Shown in pieces: positions 14,201 to 51,820 of a stretch of 64,000 bases of DNA. A program made the position numbers and the translations under genes. The notes beneath the pieces are model-generated. The model had not been told where the DNA came from. It made no database searches and saw only the letters and a list, made by a program, of their open reading frames with translations. The DNA comes from Acanthaster planci (taxonomy: Eukaryota; Echinodermata; Asteroidea; Valvatida; Acanthasteridae). How positions within the stretch are numbered: position 1 is the stretch's first letter; every line of letters begins with the position of its first letter. The stretch is from the NCBI RefSeq assembly GCF_001949145.1, contig NW_019091625.1, positions 207,377-271,376 of the forward strand. The letters are read 5' to 3'.

Positions 14201-15483
14201 TTGGGGATGCGTGATTTTTTTTTTTTAGGGATTTCTGAATTTGGTGATTCAGAATCAACAAAAATTGGAACATCTATAATGTGTGATATGAAGCCTGAGA
14301 CAGGAGTTATTTTGCTCAAAATGTGTAAAGGCCCGCTAATATGACCCAACCTAACTGTAAGAGTCACAAGTTTCCAGAGCCACTGAGTGTTGGCTCTAGA
14401 AAGACTGTAGTGCACATCAATAGGAATCATCTAAAGTAAAACGAAACGGAATAATTCAAATAGCCTTCAAACTCATTTTGTCAGATCTGGTCGTAAATAG
14501 TTCAGGGGGGCAAAGTCTGCCTCAGTGGTAAATCCGTACTTAAGAAAAAGGGCTCCAAAGGAAGTAGAGGATCCCTATATGAATTCTGTAGCAAATCTTC
14601 AAAGTGATTGGGGTCGTTGCACGATTAAGGCTTAGTACATCCTGGCTTCTGAGCTGTCGCTGTAGGAGCTGTGTAATCAGCTTCTAAAATGCTTAGATCA
14701 CCTACCCATTCCCTCAGGATTAGCTGCCCCTGAAGATTTCAGGATTGTCTTCTGTTGAATGAGCCCATGCCCTTGGTGAAATGTGGTGGTATCCTTCCGT
14801 CCTCATTCAATCCACTGACAACTCCCAGCCTCTGGAGTCACCCTTTTTTTTTCTAGCCTTGTCAGGGGATTGCTGGTAACTCCAAGGATACAGTATTTTT
14901 ACCTATCTTGCAAATGATCCACAGTTCACTTTTGTTTGTCAGTCTTTCTTTTTCTTTATTCATGTAGTCTCCAACCTTGGGTAGATTGTAGGGAGTGAAA
15001 TCTCACAAAGACTACTGTTTTAAACTCTACCAGTTTAAAAATGCAGTATAATTGCAATACTTCAAAATGAAAAGGTGTTTAGTATTTGTCACCAACTTAA
15101 GCAAAAATTGGTTGATACTTTATGTGACCAAAGAAGATCTCACTCTGAATGATTTACTGTGAAAATTGATTAACCCTAATCCCCTTCAGGTTTTTCTAGG
15201 CACCCTGCAGAATACAGCAGAATACAGCGGCTACGTGTAGGACAAACTAGACTTGTTTTTACCGCTCACATCAATAAAATCCCACAGAAGGAGCCCACTG
15301 TTGGATATCGCTGTGTTCCACATGGTTAATATCAATTTTAAGGTGGTTGCTGGAAAAATAAGTGCTGTGTACTGCTTGTGTGACTACTTCTCAGTTTATG
15401 TCTCTGATTTTCAGTTTGCTTTTTCTTCAAAAGTGCACCCTAACTTGACTGTACTCTTTTTTTTCTTGTTCCTTTTTTGCCAG

Positions 15484-40801
<25,318 letters not shown>

Positions 40802-41271
40802 GAGTAGGTTTCTAGGGATGGCAGACAGTTGGCCAAGCCCCCAGGAATTCCCCTCTTTTCACTTCTTTTCGTAACATCTTTGATTTTGTGGAATTTTTTT
40901 CAATACAGAGGATTTAGAATCCACTCCTACAGTGCTGCAGCCAAAACAGTTCCACAGTCTAAAATTCCACAGTTGGTGCAGGTTGTCCGTCTAATGTGTG
41001 CTTTCCAGCCAGAAAAAATGACAGGCATCATGGGATAAGTTGAGGAATGCATTAGTAGACCCATCTCCGGAACTTGTTCCCCAGCAAAGTTGTGGTGAAC
41101 TGTCAAGAAAAGAAGAGGGCAGCATAGTAGTTGGCTCAGACCCTGTATTATGGGACCATTGTGCCTCATGGTCTCATTTTTGGGGCAGATTGCTTTCTCA
41201 AAGTAAAAGCTTTGCGTATCTCAGCCCCTACCTGAAATTGAAAGGTCTTTCGCCTGATCTTTTGCTCTAAC

Positions 41272-41304
41272 TTTTTCTTTCTTTCTTTCTTTCTTTTTTT
41301 TTTT
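41272..41304. repeat. (CTTT)n microsatellite joined to a T run
   Basis: About five CTTT units followed by an uninterrupted T run. Ordinary simple repeat. Confidence 0.9.
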
Positions 41305-41763
41305 ACTGAAATTTCTCTCATTTTCATTCACAGCTGGGACCTGAAATGTATTGTAGTACCTGTCAGGAGTCCAAGACTTGTATAGAAATATATGAATAAT
41401 GTAACCATTCTTAAGAGAAGTGGTAGACATGGAAACTTGCACTGAATGAATGCAAACCTTTATTGTATGGGCTAAATACATGATATTGTACAAAGTTTTT
41501 ATTAAAAAAAAGGTTGTCACACAGTTATTGTTAACCAAGAACCGGGATTTAGTCAACGCCTTGGTGCTGGTGCGAATATGTGATATTAAAACGCAGTTGA
41601 AAGTTTTAACTAGCGCTTAGCAGATTAAACCTGAACTAGGTAGTTAGTTTAGTTCTTGTGAAGTGAACTTGCGCGCAATAAGATAGTGTGATGTTGAGAT
41701 GACGATTGTCATTGCGTTGAGTGTGAAGACAGTCCACTCTCTGAATTTGTTTTCGCTCGGTAG

Positions 41764-41868
41764 TGTGCTGGAAACCATGTACCCTTGTGTGCTCATGGAT
41801 GCAATGTGCCAAGGTGACTCGTGCACATGTAAATCGGGCTACTACGATGTGTATAAAAAAAACTGTGT
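41764..41868 (+). CDS. Orphan EB/EGF-like cysteine-module exon (tentative)
   Basis: A 105-base open segment reads ETMYPCVLMDAMCQGDSCTC followed by KSGYYDVYKKNC. The pattern C-x6-C-x4-C-x-C-x2-G-Y-Y-x7-C resembles EB and EGF-like modules of secreted animal proteins. The segment can be bounded by a pyrimidine tract with TAG at 41763 and a strong GTATGT donor at 41869, both in phase 2, as expected for a shuffled module exon. No neighbouring module exon was found, so it may be an isolated relic, part of an unseen gene, or a short secreted peptide (ATG at 41699, mildly hydrophobic lead). Chance is possible but the cysteine spacing is unusually good. Confidence 0.3.
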
Positions 41869-41901
41869 GTATGTGAACATGTATATATATCTCATAAGTC
41901 T

Positions 41902-41907
41902 AATAAA
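41902..41907 (+). terminator. AATAAA poly(A) signal, likely for PDE3
   Basis: Canonical hexamer in CTAATAAAGC, followed 20-35 bases later by TTATTTTTTTGATTTGTTTT, a typical downstream element. It is the first AATAAA after the PDE3 stop. Confidence 0.5.
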
Positions 41908-41923
41908 GCGGAACATTTATTAC

Positions 41924-44900
41924 CATTATTTTTTTGATTTGTTTTAACAGAAAGATTGCTGCATATTTTATCGGTGAAGATAGTTTTTATTAAGCAGGCC
42001 TTAATTGTTCCAAGTGTATAATGAAATCAGAGAGACCTATGTGCAGCACGAATTCACCACGATTAAATGTTTTAAATTCATAGAAAATGTTTGGAACTGC
42101 ATGAAAGCAATGTAGTTGAGTTGACATTCTATAAGTAAAAAAATGGATACATATGGGATAAAAATTAACCTAAAATTAGATTTTTTTATTTAGTGAAGAA
42201 AATCTACCTAAATATATAGTTATATATATAGCCAATTATATGAAATATATCCAAGAAATTTCAAGGTTTTGAAAATTTCATCGTAATTGTTTCTTTTCTC
42301 AGCAGCTTTGTCTTTTGTATTTGCTTATAAATCCAGGGTTTAACTCCCAAATAAAAATATTTGCTACAAAGACATAGAATGAAAGTTCAGAAGTTGAAGT
42401 TCAGGGACGAAAATAATCACAAGATTGTCAATATCTACGCCATTTATGTTTTCATTGACAAAGACTTGAAAGGTAAACATTGAAATTCATATCTGAATTC
42501 ACAGTAAATTTGTCACATTTTACTGCATACAAGTAAAATTTACTTTGAAAGTATTACATGGCATTCCCGCAGGTAATTGAAAGGAACAAGTTTGGAAAAT
42601 CTGAAATCTATGCCTTCTCACATTTCTGTCATTTGCTTCAATGTTCCACAGGTTGAAATTTTAATGAAACTCTCAACTCAAACAGACCAAAAACAAAATG
42701 GAAGGAGTTTTACTACCCGGCATAAAGCATGTAACAGTGGACCTGTTTTTATATAGAGGGATCTGCCCCCCCCCCAGTGGGCAGCTCCCTCCCATCAGAA
42801 GTAAGCATAACCATAAACATTGTCTACAAGATTGTGGTGTGCCCCCCTGGCTGGTACTGTGGGCTCTTTCCCCCCCCCCATGCGAGAAGCTGACAACAGG
42901 GCTTGGAGCATCTGAGCTGATTGATAATGACCCCAAAATGCAGCCAAAACAGTATTGGGATACAGGGTATATGCAAATTTTATGAAAGAGCAAGAGCATG
43001 ATGGAAGCTGACTATGAAATGTATTTTTATGTTTCTTAGCATCAAAATTAGTTTTCGATATGTGATGTAAAAACTTTTCGTTTGCCAATTTTGTGATGCA
43101 GGCTACATTGTCTCTGTACAGAAGAGGGAGATGGGAAAGACCCAACATCAAATTAAACTAAATGGGCTCTGCCAAATGCTTTTGTGAAATAAGTATCCAA
43201 ACTTTAAACTTTAATTAAAACTGTAACTACAGTTACAATTTCAACAAGGGTTGATTGACTCACTCTCAGTGACTGGAGATCAGTTAAACCGAGTCAGCAT
43301 AAACTAAGGGAAATGTTGACATACCGTATAAATCGGGCTAAAAGAATCCTAGAGCTTGAAGAAACTGCACATGAATCGTTACATTAACTGAGAACTGTTT
43401 GCACCAAACTTCACACATGCCAGATTATGTTTTATCATTTTTTTAATGAAAAATAGAAACAGGAAATTTTAATTGTAGTCTTTCATAAGTGTGGCAATAA
43501 TTTAGTTGTATGATTTTTTTTTTAAAAAGGACACAAATAAGATTTCAAATCATACTTCATGAATTCCCAATGGTACACTTGTAGCAAAGTAAACCAGGAG
43601 AAATTCCAGAAGTGGTGGATAATGTCTTTAATGCAACACACTGGTTCGTTCCAGCTGTGGTTTTGTGAATAGATCTCTTTTAAGGACTTAAGGTTGTTGA
43701 AATTGAAGGAGAGTGTACATCGTTAAGATGTCATTAATATTCTATCCATGGAAAAAAATTTGAATGGAAGTGATTCAGAAATGTTGTCTTCATAACTAAT
43801 TTTCTTGCTTGGAGATTACACAGAAATCTAGAGAACTTTCAAAAAGGGATCATAAAGAAAACATTCTCTCGTAAGTTTAACTTTCAAGCAACCTGTAAAA
43901 TGGGGAAATCAGATGGTATCTTCCATTCACAAGCCTTGTTTGGTTCTTGCTATTGAATGCAACTATTTACTTCAATTATTAGAAAATTATTTGAAAAGAA
44001 ATTAGTGCTTTCTTTGCATTCATATCTTCATTTTATATTTCATTTTTCAGTGTTTGATTTTAGAGAAACTGTAATTTCAGAAGTAAAGAAAAATAGTCAT
44101 ATAGTGATACACGTTGTTCATCAGTTGTGTGTTCCCTGCAAGGTAAACCAATATTTATTTACAAGACTGTGGAACGGTTTGCTTTAATAATCTCTTGATA
44201 AATATTACGTAAGCCAGCTTACAATATTCTGTTTGCTGAGCATGGTGTCTTGAGCAAAATCGTTGCACGATCTGTTTACAGTAAATTAGTTGAACTAATC
44301 AGAGTGTTGAAAATTGTATTATTTAACCAGTTCGGATAAAGGATATATTTTATTGTTTCTTGTATTTTTTTGGTTCGAAAACAAGTTATTTTTTCTCATG
44401 TAACCTGCAGGACAGCTTTTAATGCTAATATGTTTCCTATATTTCTCTCTCAGTGGTAATAATTCAACAAAGAGTGCATGTCCTTAATATGGAAAGAGGT
44501 TTATCTTTAGTAAAAGAATATACATGAGAGGTTTCCTCAGAGCCTAAACAAATTTACACGCTTATATACACAACATAAACCAGTGTTTAATTGTTTGGTG
44601 CAATTATACTGTGAAAAAAAACTCAAAAAAGCACAATCCCTTAATTGAACCAACCAAATACAAAATCTTTGTGTTCATTTACGAAAAGAAAAAAAATGAT
44701 GAACAAGTGCCCAATCAGGTGAACATTCAAAGTCATCCTTGAGTGACTGGTTGAATGAAGTTCGCTAGCAGGGACTTCATACCATAAAGTATTCAATGTA
44801 ACAACATGTACCAGCTGTTGTGCCATGTTCTGTTCTCAATTCAAACATATAAAGCCTTTATATTTTACTATATATTTATTAAGTTGTACATAGGCACAAC

Positions 44901-45812
44901 AGTTGGGGTTTCTGCAAAGTTAATGAGGCTGTAAGCTTCCTTAGATGCCAAATTTAGTTTTATGATTTGCAGTATGTTGGTCTTGAATGATGAAAGAGGC
45001 CTCTGTTTTCTGTTCCATTGAGTTGAAGTATGGAGTAGGTTAGACACAAATGTTAAATAGCTCCCATTGAAAAGCACTTGAATTCATCCCATACACAGTG
45101 AATTGAGGACCATTGAAATCTATGCTGCTTTGTGATCCCTCCTACAGTTTTTGAGATGGGAAGATTATGACCACGTAGACCCTTGCCAGAGCTTTATTTG
45201 GAGCATATCTTTTAGTAAAGCGTGCACAACGATCAGAAAGGCTGGGCATGGTCAACTGAAGTATATTTGCACTTTTAGAAAGTAATAAAGTTGAAGTCCA
45301 TTAATGGTGGTCTAAATGTTTCCCTGAGCTGTTGTTCCAATTCCACTTGGTGGTATTCAGCCATTGGTATTGGTTGATACGCATGAATGTACGTTGTACC
45401 CAAGTAAAACTGTAGTGTGGATAATTTTTTCACTCTGGTTGAAATTGCTTTCTTTTCAAGAAAGGTGTTTCATGAAGAGAAGTTGTGCTGTGCTCATTTT
45501 TTGGCAAGAATTTGGCTTTGAAGTGGCATAAAAGTCAAAGGTCAGTGTTACACAAAGCCAGTCTGTTGACAAGGGAAGTGGAAAATCATCCCCCCCCCCC
45601 ATCGAGAGTCATGAGGCTGTGTTTTCCAAGCCAACTGTCCACATAATCTGCCTCCATGCTGGAGTTCTCCTCGAGATACCTCCGTTATTTCTCCAACATT
45701 TTGGGGCAGTTTTTTCTTCACAGTAAACTGCTGGACATCACTGTTCTAGACTGTTGGGTGGTGTGCCGCCTCTGGCTGTTGTGCGGGCAAATTGTACAAT
45801 TATGATATACTG
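41924..45812. other. AT-rich intergenic DNA, no gene seen
   Basis: Low-complexity AT-rich sequence with C runs at about 42.77 and 42.87 kb. ORFs are short and without recognisable protein features. It may include an extended PDE3 3' UTR. Confidence 0.65.
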
Positions 45813-45922
45813 TATAAATAACCAAGTGGTTTTCTTGGTTTATAAATAACCAAGTGGTTTTCTTGGTTTATAAATAACCAAGTGGTTTTCTTGGTTTATA
45901 AACAACCAAGTGGTTTTCTTGG
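45813..45922. repeat. Tandem repeat of a 28-base unit, four copies, each with a hairpin
   Basis: The unit starts TATAAATAACCAAGTGGTTT and continues TCTTGGTT. Copies start at 45813, 45841, 45869 and 45897. The first three are identical; the fourth has one T-to-C change and is two bases short. Within each unit AACCAAG and CTTGGTT are complementary around a seven-base loop. Near-identity suggests recent expansion. Confidence 0.95.
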
Positions 45923-48900
45923 ATATTAGTTCAGCTGTCTGAATTGTTTTGATTCCAGACAATGGACACCGCCTGCCAATTATCCTGTAGTGTCCCATTA
46001 TGTGCAGTAATGGTTCTTTCCAGCAAATTTATCCCCATGGTTACAACAAGGTATTAGGCGGTATTATACTGTAGTGGTGCAAAAGTGTACATAGTCCTAA
46101 ATCTTGAAGAAACGTTATAGTGGATATCAATTTAACCACCACATGCACACAATTTTTACAATGTAAAAACCTACTTGTTGTTTGTATATTATCCTGTAAA
46201 TTTCCTCCTTAGGCTATGGTTCATCAGTGACTGTGAGAAACATATTGTATAACGTTTACAGAGGAACATTTCCCCTCCATTTTCATCAGGGGACAGCAGT
46301 GAACTACAGCATCTTGTTGACAGTTAAAAAAAAGAAGTAACACTGTGTATGGTACACGATCATCATTTTATGTGATTGGTATATGTGCTTTAGTTTTCAA
46401 CATCAAACCCACTTTGGTTTCATTTGCATGACTGTGTGCTCAATATGATACAACAACCAATAATAAAAACTGAGGCAACAGAACAGAATCTGTGATGTCA
46501 TTTAATATAAGTTTCTGAAGAGGCACTCGTACAGTGGTGGCGGAATGGGGGGGGGGAGTATCCCCACTGTTTTGACTCGAGTGTAATGCCTCCCCCCCAC
46601 TTCTAGCAGGTCCTTTAATAGCTGTGATGCCTGGTGGTCTCATAATAATCCCTGCCCCCATTTGAAATCATTCCACTGCCGTTGCACTTGGATCTTTCTG
46701 GCATTTTCTGCCCATAAATTGCATGATTTGCCTAGTTGACTTCAGTGCTGAGCCATCTTTAATCAAAATGCATGTTAACCATCTTAGAAATAGATGGCTA
46801 AATTTAGCAATTTCCGGAGCATCTGCTAGAGCCACGCCCCTATCCTTTTCGCAAACGGCAACCTCATCCCCAGCACCCACTGCATTTCCAAGGAATGAAG
46901 TGGGCACGTACTGCTTGTCACCCTGGGAAAGAGCTTGACCCCCAACGTGCAGCATGGCGTCAGGCAGTGGTGGCGGGAAATGTATCTGAAGTTTGGACGG
47001 AAATGTTCGTGGCATTGAACAAGCGTTGAATGTCTGGGTATACAAGACTGGATCCACCAAGCAAGGTAGGTAAAAGAAATGATTGGGGAAAGAGTTCCAT
47101 GAATGGACAAACACTCCATGCCCATGGGCACAAATGTAACCTAGCCTATTTATCACGTAGGCCTATGCCCGACCCGTGAACAGGCCCAACGAACACTCCT
47201 CCGTCTTAAACTGGGCCCTGTCCCGATTAATAGGGATTTCTTTAGAAAACTTTATCCGGGGGCATAACTAAACATCCGCTGAATTTTATGAGCTGAAATT
47301 GCACCGGTATGTTCACTACTTACGCTGTAAAAAAATCCACTAGGTTGCTAATTTTAGAAAACTCGCTTTTTCATCGTTAGGAGGAAAAATGTTTCCTTTT
47401 TTGCCGTTTTCCAACTCTGTATGGCCATGAAGAACTTAGAACAAGAAGTAAACGTTAAAAATTCGTTTCTTCAACAAGGTAAATCAAGAACAAATTAGAA
47501 CCACAAGTCTTAGACCCTGGACGTCAGTCGAAATGAAATGAATACAACGTCCAACCTGGGCTGCATGGACATGTAGTATTACGTGGCTAACGTGGCGCAC
47601 TTTCATTTTTCGCTTCTTGAGTCTTAATTAACAGAGCAGTATTTTTAACTCAAATCTCACAATAGTCAAACTTCATTAAGCTCCTCATATTCTGATTTAT
47701 AAATTCGACTTTACGTACCTACTGTCAAGTTTGGAATTTTATTTTCGTCCGATTTTCCGTTTTTTTCCGACTTGTGAAGTGAACTCTTAAAGCCTAAATA
47801 TGCTCAAAAAATAAAAGAACTTCTAACTTGTTGATGGCTATTTGAGTGGAAGTAAGGATGCTTTACTAGAATTTATTAACTTCACATGATTTTGTAAATG
47901 TTCATGCGGGATTTTTCTGAGATTTCTTTGAAGTTCACCAAATAAGGAAACATCGACCCCAATGAATTAGAGCCCAATTTCCGGACGCCGACAGTTTTGG
48001 ATTTCAAACAAAATTTCATGACACCTAAGTCGTTTAAAAAGGTTGAAAATCATGTAACGAGTTTTAACTTTTTCAAGAAAGAAGTTTGTCAAAATGTCAG
48101 TTTGACGTCACAGTACACCATGTTAGTGTTTTCTAAGTAGGTTTCAGAATTTTTTTACCTAAATATCGCTTTTTCTTCCTGACGGCTGTTATAAACATTT
48201 TAAGGAAAATGAGTGTTGTCTGTATCGATTGGTGTTAAAACTTCAACGGGAATTCTCACGGTGGGGATGACATCACTGAGTCTTGGTTGGTGGCTGTTCC
48301 TTTTTCACATTTGGAACTCAAGGGGCAAAAACAGTGTTGTCTATGAGGAAAATCTGAATTAGTGACCAAACTCTTCACCTTTACATCAGATATGCCTGAA
48401 ATTTCACTGTCTATACACTATGAATATCTCCCACACTCTACCGAAAAGGTTTCAGTTATTTTTATCACGTTGCAGCAAAGAATGCGGAAAACAAATCTCT
48501 GTACAAAGTGAAAGGAGGTTTGCCCCTCTGCCCAGATGTGAATGTGATAAATGCAACAACTTCCGACTGCCAGAATGAAATTCAGGAAAATGTTCTTGCA
48601 TTCCCGTCTGGAAATTAGGCACCGAATTTGAACAGTGCTCTGTAAGTAATGACAGGAACGTGGTTGCACACTTGAACGACGTGCCAAAAGGTTTAAAGTG
48701 CACATCATGTTTAGTTAAGACTTCTTTAACCAGTTAAGTGTCTGGTTTTCTTCCCCAATTTCAAAAGCTGCTGGTGGCGGAGGTTTTTTTGCGAATTATT
48801 TCTGGTGCCCATAAAATAGGCCTGTATGTAAGCAGACGTTTTGCATAGTGTATGGTGGTTCACTTACTGGTAAATGTTTACTCCACTGTGCTTGTTTTTT

Positions 48901-50121
48901 TCTGCTCGTTTCACTAAAAACCTGGAATTCAAAAGTACAGAGTACTTTCTGTTGTATTTTGCCTCCATTTGATCTTGATGTACAGAAAAAGCAGCAAAAA
49001 GCACCTTTTCAAATCCCCATCAAAACATCATGACCGCTACCATTCTTTAGATCTTTAATAGGGGGCAACTTTCACATTGTGATACAATAACACACTTAAG
49101 AGAAGCAGAATATCCCCGAAGTTATTACTTTGAAAAAAAGAAAGAAAAATGTTAACCCTGGGAGAAACCTCAAGGGTTAATGAGTCGGGCATGGCTATAG
49201 CATTTTAAACATTTGAATAGGAAAACATAGTGCCTGTGTGCATGCCTTGTGCATCTTGAAGGTGCTTATTTCTTTCCTTCTTTTACCAAATCTGGACAAA
49301 CTTTTCCTCTTTAACACAAACGTTCTATTTTCTGGGCTCATTTTGTTGTAGATATAACTCCTTCGGAGGGGGATCCTGGGTGGAAATGGGGGGGCACTGT
49401 CAATTTGGCCTCACGAAATACCGGTAGGACACGTTGAGGGGCACCGTAGCTAATAACAGGGACAAAAGGCCAAATATTTCATAGGAAAGGCACTGAGGCC
49501 AAGGTGTACATGTAAAATTTTCTGCAAAATAAGTTATGAAACTGGAAAAAAAATAGTGTTTTATGTGCTTGATAATGAGCTATCATATTTAAATATTTAC
49601 AATCCATGACAAAACATCGTATTTTACAGGATGGAACTGGCATATTTTCTGAGAAAGAATTTCTTAATTTAAGAATTCCAGTGAATTTAACCATACATTT
49701 AACAAAGAGAACAGGCTTTGTTTCAATTTGACAAATCTTTTTTGACTGCACAGCATGAGCTTACCAACAACATCCCATTGTGGCGTAAATTTGACCAACC
49801 CATCACGTCACAGAATAATCAGTTAGAGACATGTAGTTGAGTTTGCTGCGTGCGTGCACTGCACAATCCACAACTAAAGGGACAAACGACCTAGTTGTAG
49901 CTGTGGAGTTCCGTTTCGGACATAGCCTGAGCCCGTGCATGCATGTGCCAGCCAAGTTGTTGCACAATATGCCCGTATATGCTTGGCACCTGCAGCGAAT
50001 AATCATCCACGAACGTTGGGCTGCAGAATGAAATACACGTACGTACATGTATTGTAAGTCGAAGCCAATTGCAGTACAGGCAAGCATCGTGGGGTCAGCT
50101 TTTAAGTCTGACGCCTCACAG
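45923..50121. other. Intergenic DNA, no confident gene
   Basis: Mixed composition. A minus-strand ORF of 162 codons at 46668-47156 (stretches such as GNAVGAGDEVAVCEKDRGVA) is in a GC-richer patch but matches nothing I recognise and lacks support. G/C runs occur at 45.59 and 46.55 kb. A TTAACCCT/AGGGTTAA hairpin lies at 49152-49180. The rest shows nothing. Confidence 0.6.
49152..49180. repeat. Short TTAACCCT...AGGGTTAA hairpin
   Basis: Perfect 8-base inverted repeat with a 13-base spacer. The ends resemble TTAA-type transposon termini, but the unit is far too short to be an element on its own. Confidence 0.7.
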
Positions 50122-50287
50122 GTCCAACGCCTCGTAAGTCAAAAAAGTCCGTTAGAAAGTCCATAAGTCTGTCTGACAATTCTTTATTACTTTATATCAG
50201 TCTACAGATGCAATGCCCCATTAGTCAAATGCTTTGTAAGTCCGAAAATTCAGACTTTTGAGGCATCAGACTTACGAGGCGTTGGAC
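50122..50287. repeat. Hairpin repeat built from GTCCAACGCCTC / GTCTGACGCCTC words
   Basis: GTCCAACGCCTCGTAAGTC (50122-50140) is a perfect 19-base reverse complement of 50269-50287. Variants of the same word (AAGTCTGACGCCTC at about 50104, CATTAGTCAAATGCTTTGTAAGTC at about 50218, ACTTTTGAGGCATCAGACTTACG at about 50253) fill the flanks and loop. The locus therefore looks like a folded array of a roughly 12-18 base repeat in both orientations. It has no coding potential. Confidence 0.8.
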
Positions 50288-50563
50288 TTACCGTACGCAC
50301 CCAGCCTCGTCACGCTCTACGGTGCTGCGGCGCATTGCGCCAGGGTCGACCAGCTTGGCTGGCTAGGCAATATGTACACCCATGTGGCATGAAGACGATC
50401 GTAGACCGCAACACGCAATACTTTCACAAGAACGCGAAGTAAGAAACTTATGAGAAACAAGGGACACCACTGCCACGAAGAATGAGACACATGGCCAGTT
50501 ATGGCCACGGACAAAGTGGAACTTTTTAGGGCACCATTCCCCTTTGTAAGGGCATCGGCCGCC

Positions 50564-50607
50564 ATGGCCACAGCAGGTGTAGTGAAATTCGAGTTCGGGC
50601 ATTACAT
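50564..50607 (+). CDS. Speculative first coding exon (GCCGCCATGG start)
   Basis: The ATG at 50564 sits in GCCGCCATGG, an ideal animal initiation context, inside a CpG-richer patch (about 50.30-50.60 kb). It opens MATAGVVKFEFGHY and then meets a GTATGT donor at 50608. The assembly gap begins 280 bases later, so no partner exon can be seen. If it is not spliced, the frame stops after 28 codons. It could equally be chance. Confidence 0.18.
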
Positions 50608-50886
50608 GTATGTCATGTCCCTATACTTACACACATCAATCATCCAGTAATCTCTTACCTGAATGAGATGTAAGTTCATTACACAGCTTCCAGGAGCGTG
50701 TAACGGTTGGGCCAAACATTGAAGTGTGCCATTGCACTGAAGACGTAAACGTACTGGTTGAGCTTACAAAATAAGTAGGATGCTACGGGGGAGAACTGCA
50801 AACTAAAATTGATGAAGAATTCAAGGGAAAAATTGCAGGGAACTTACTGGAACTTACTTAGTAAGTACTGTACCCATCAGACACCG

Positions 50887-51820
50887 NNNNNNNNNNNNNN
50901 NNNNNNNNNNNNNNNNNNNNNNNNNNNNNNNNNNNNNNNNNNNNNNNNNNNNNNNNNNNNNNNNNNNNNNNNNNNNNNNNNNNNNNNNNNNNNNNNNNNN
51001 NNNNNNNNNNNNNNNNNNNNNNNNNNNNNNNNNNNNNNNNNNNNNNNNNNNNNNNNNNNNNNNNNNNNNNNNNNNNNNNNNNNNNNNNNNNNNNNNNNNN
51101 NNNNNNNNNNNNNNNNNNNNNNNNNNNNNNNNNNNNNNNNNNNNNNNNNNNNNNNNNNNNNNNNNNNNNNNNNNNNNNNNNNNNNNNNNNNNNNNNNNNN
51201 NNNNNNNNNNNNNNNNNNNNNNNNNNNNNNNNNNNNNNNNNNNNNNNNNNNNNNNNNNNNNNNNNNNNNNNNNNNNNNNNNNNNNNNNNNNNNNNNNNNN
51301 NNNNNNNNNNNNNNNNNNNNNNNNNNNNNNNNNNNNNNNNNNNNNNNNNNNNNNNNNNNNNNNNNNNNNNNNNNNNNNNNNNNNNNNNNNNNNNNNNNNN
51401 NNNNNNNNNNNNNNNNNNNNNNNNNNNNNNNNNNNNNNNNNNNNNNNNNNNNNNNNNNNNNNNNNNNNNNNNNNNNNNNNNNNNNNNNNNNNNNNNNNNN
51501 NNNNNNNNNNNNNNNNNNNNNNNNNNNNNNNNNNNNNNNNNNNNNNNNNNNNNNNNNNNNNNNNNNNNNNNNNNNNNNNNNNNNNNNNNNNNNNNNNNNN
51601 NNNNNNNNNNNNNNNNNNNNNNNNNNNNNNNNNNNNNNNNNNNNNNNNNNNNNNNNNNNNNNNNNNNNNNNNNNNNNNNNNNNNNNNNNNNNNNNNNNNN
51701 NNNNNNNNNNNNNNNNNNNNNNNNNNNNNNNNNNNNNNNNNNNNNNNNNNNNNNNNNNNNNNNNNNNNNNNNNNNNNNNNNNNNNNNNNNNNNNNNNNNN
51801 NNNNNNNNNNNNNNNNNNNN
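50887..51820. other. Assembly gap (934 N)
   Basis: An unbroken run of N. An apparent 343-codon ORF across it is an artefact. Confidence 1.

Larger units (their letters stand above)
1..15483 (+). other. 3' part of the large first intron of PDE3 (no gene seen)
   Basis: No ORF here has both convincing protein character and flanking splice sites. The next exon opens in phase 0 at a residue that lies well inside PDE3 in vertebrates, so this stretch is inferred to be intronic, with the membrane-anchor exon(s) upstream of the window. It is AT-rich with scattered T and G runs. GC-richer islands, which may be regulatory, lie at about 3.9-4.4, 8.5-8.65, 9.4-9.75, 10.85-11.2 and 13.55-13.8 kb. Separately listed repeats inside it are a 26-base palindrome, a GGTCTC minisatellite and a polypurine tract. 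A distal upstream promoter could also lie here; the sequence does not decide. Confidence 0.6.
40802..41923 (+). other. Probable PDE3 3' UTR
   Basis: The sequence becomes AT-rich directly after the stop. The first canonical AATAAA followed by a T/GT-rich tract is at 41902, giving a UTR of about 1.1 kb. A weaker ATTAAA lies at about 41502, and further AATAAA hexamers occur at about 42350, 45285 and 46460, so a longer UTR is possible. A short CTTT microsatellite lies inside it. An EB/EGF-like cysteine module at 41764-41868 overlaps its end, which is a conflict noted separately. Confidence 0.5.

Noticed and set aside
48103-48110. Further TGACGTCA octamers (also 53831, 58794, 58864)
   Set aside because: Isolated or inside repeat copies; no gene promoter can be tied to them, so they are not listed as regulatory sites.
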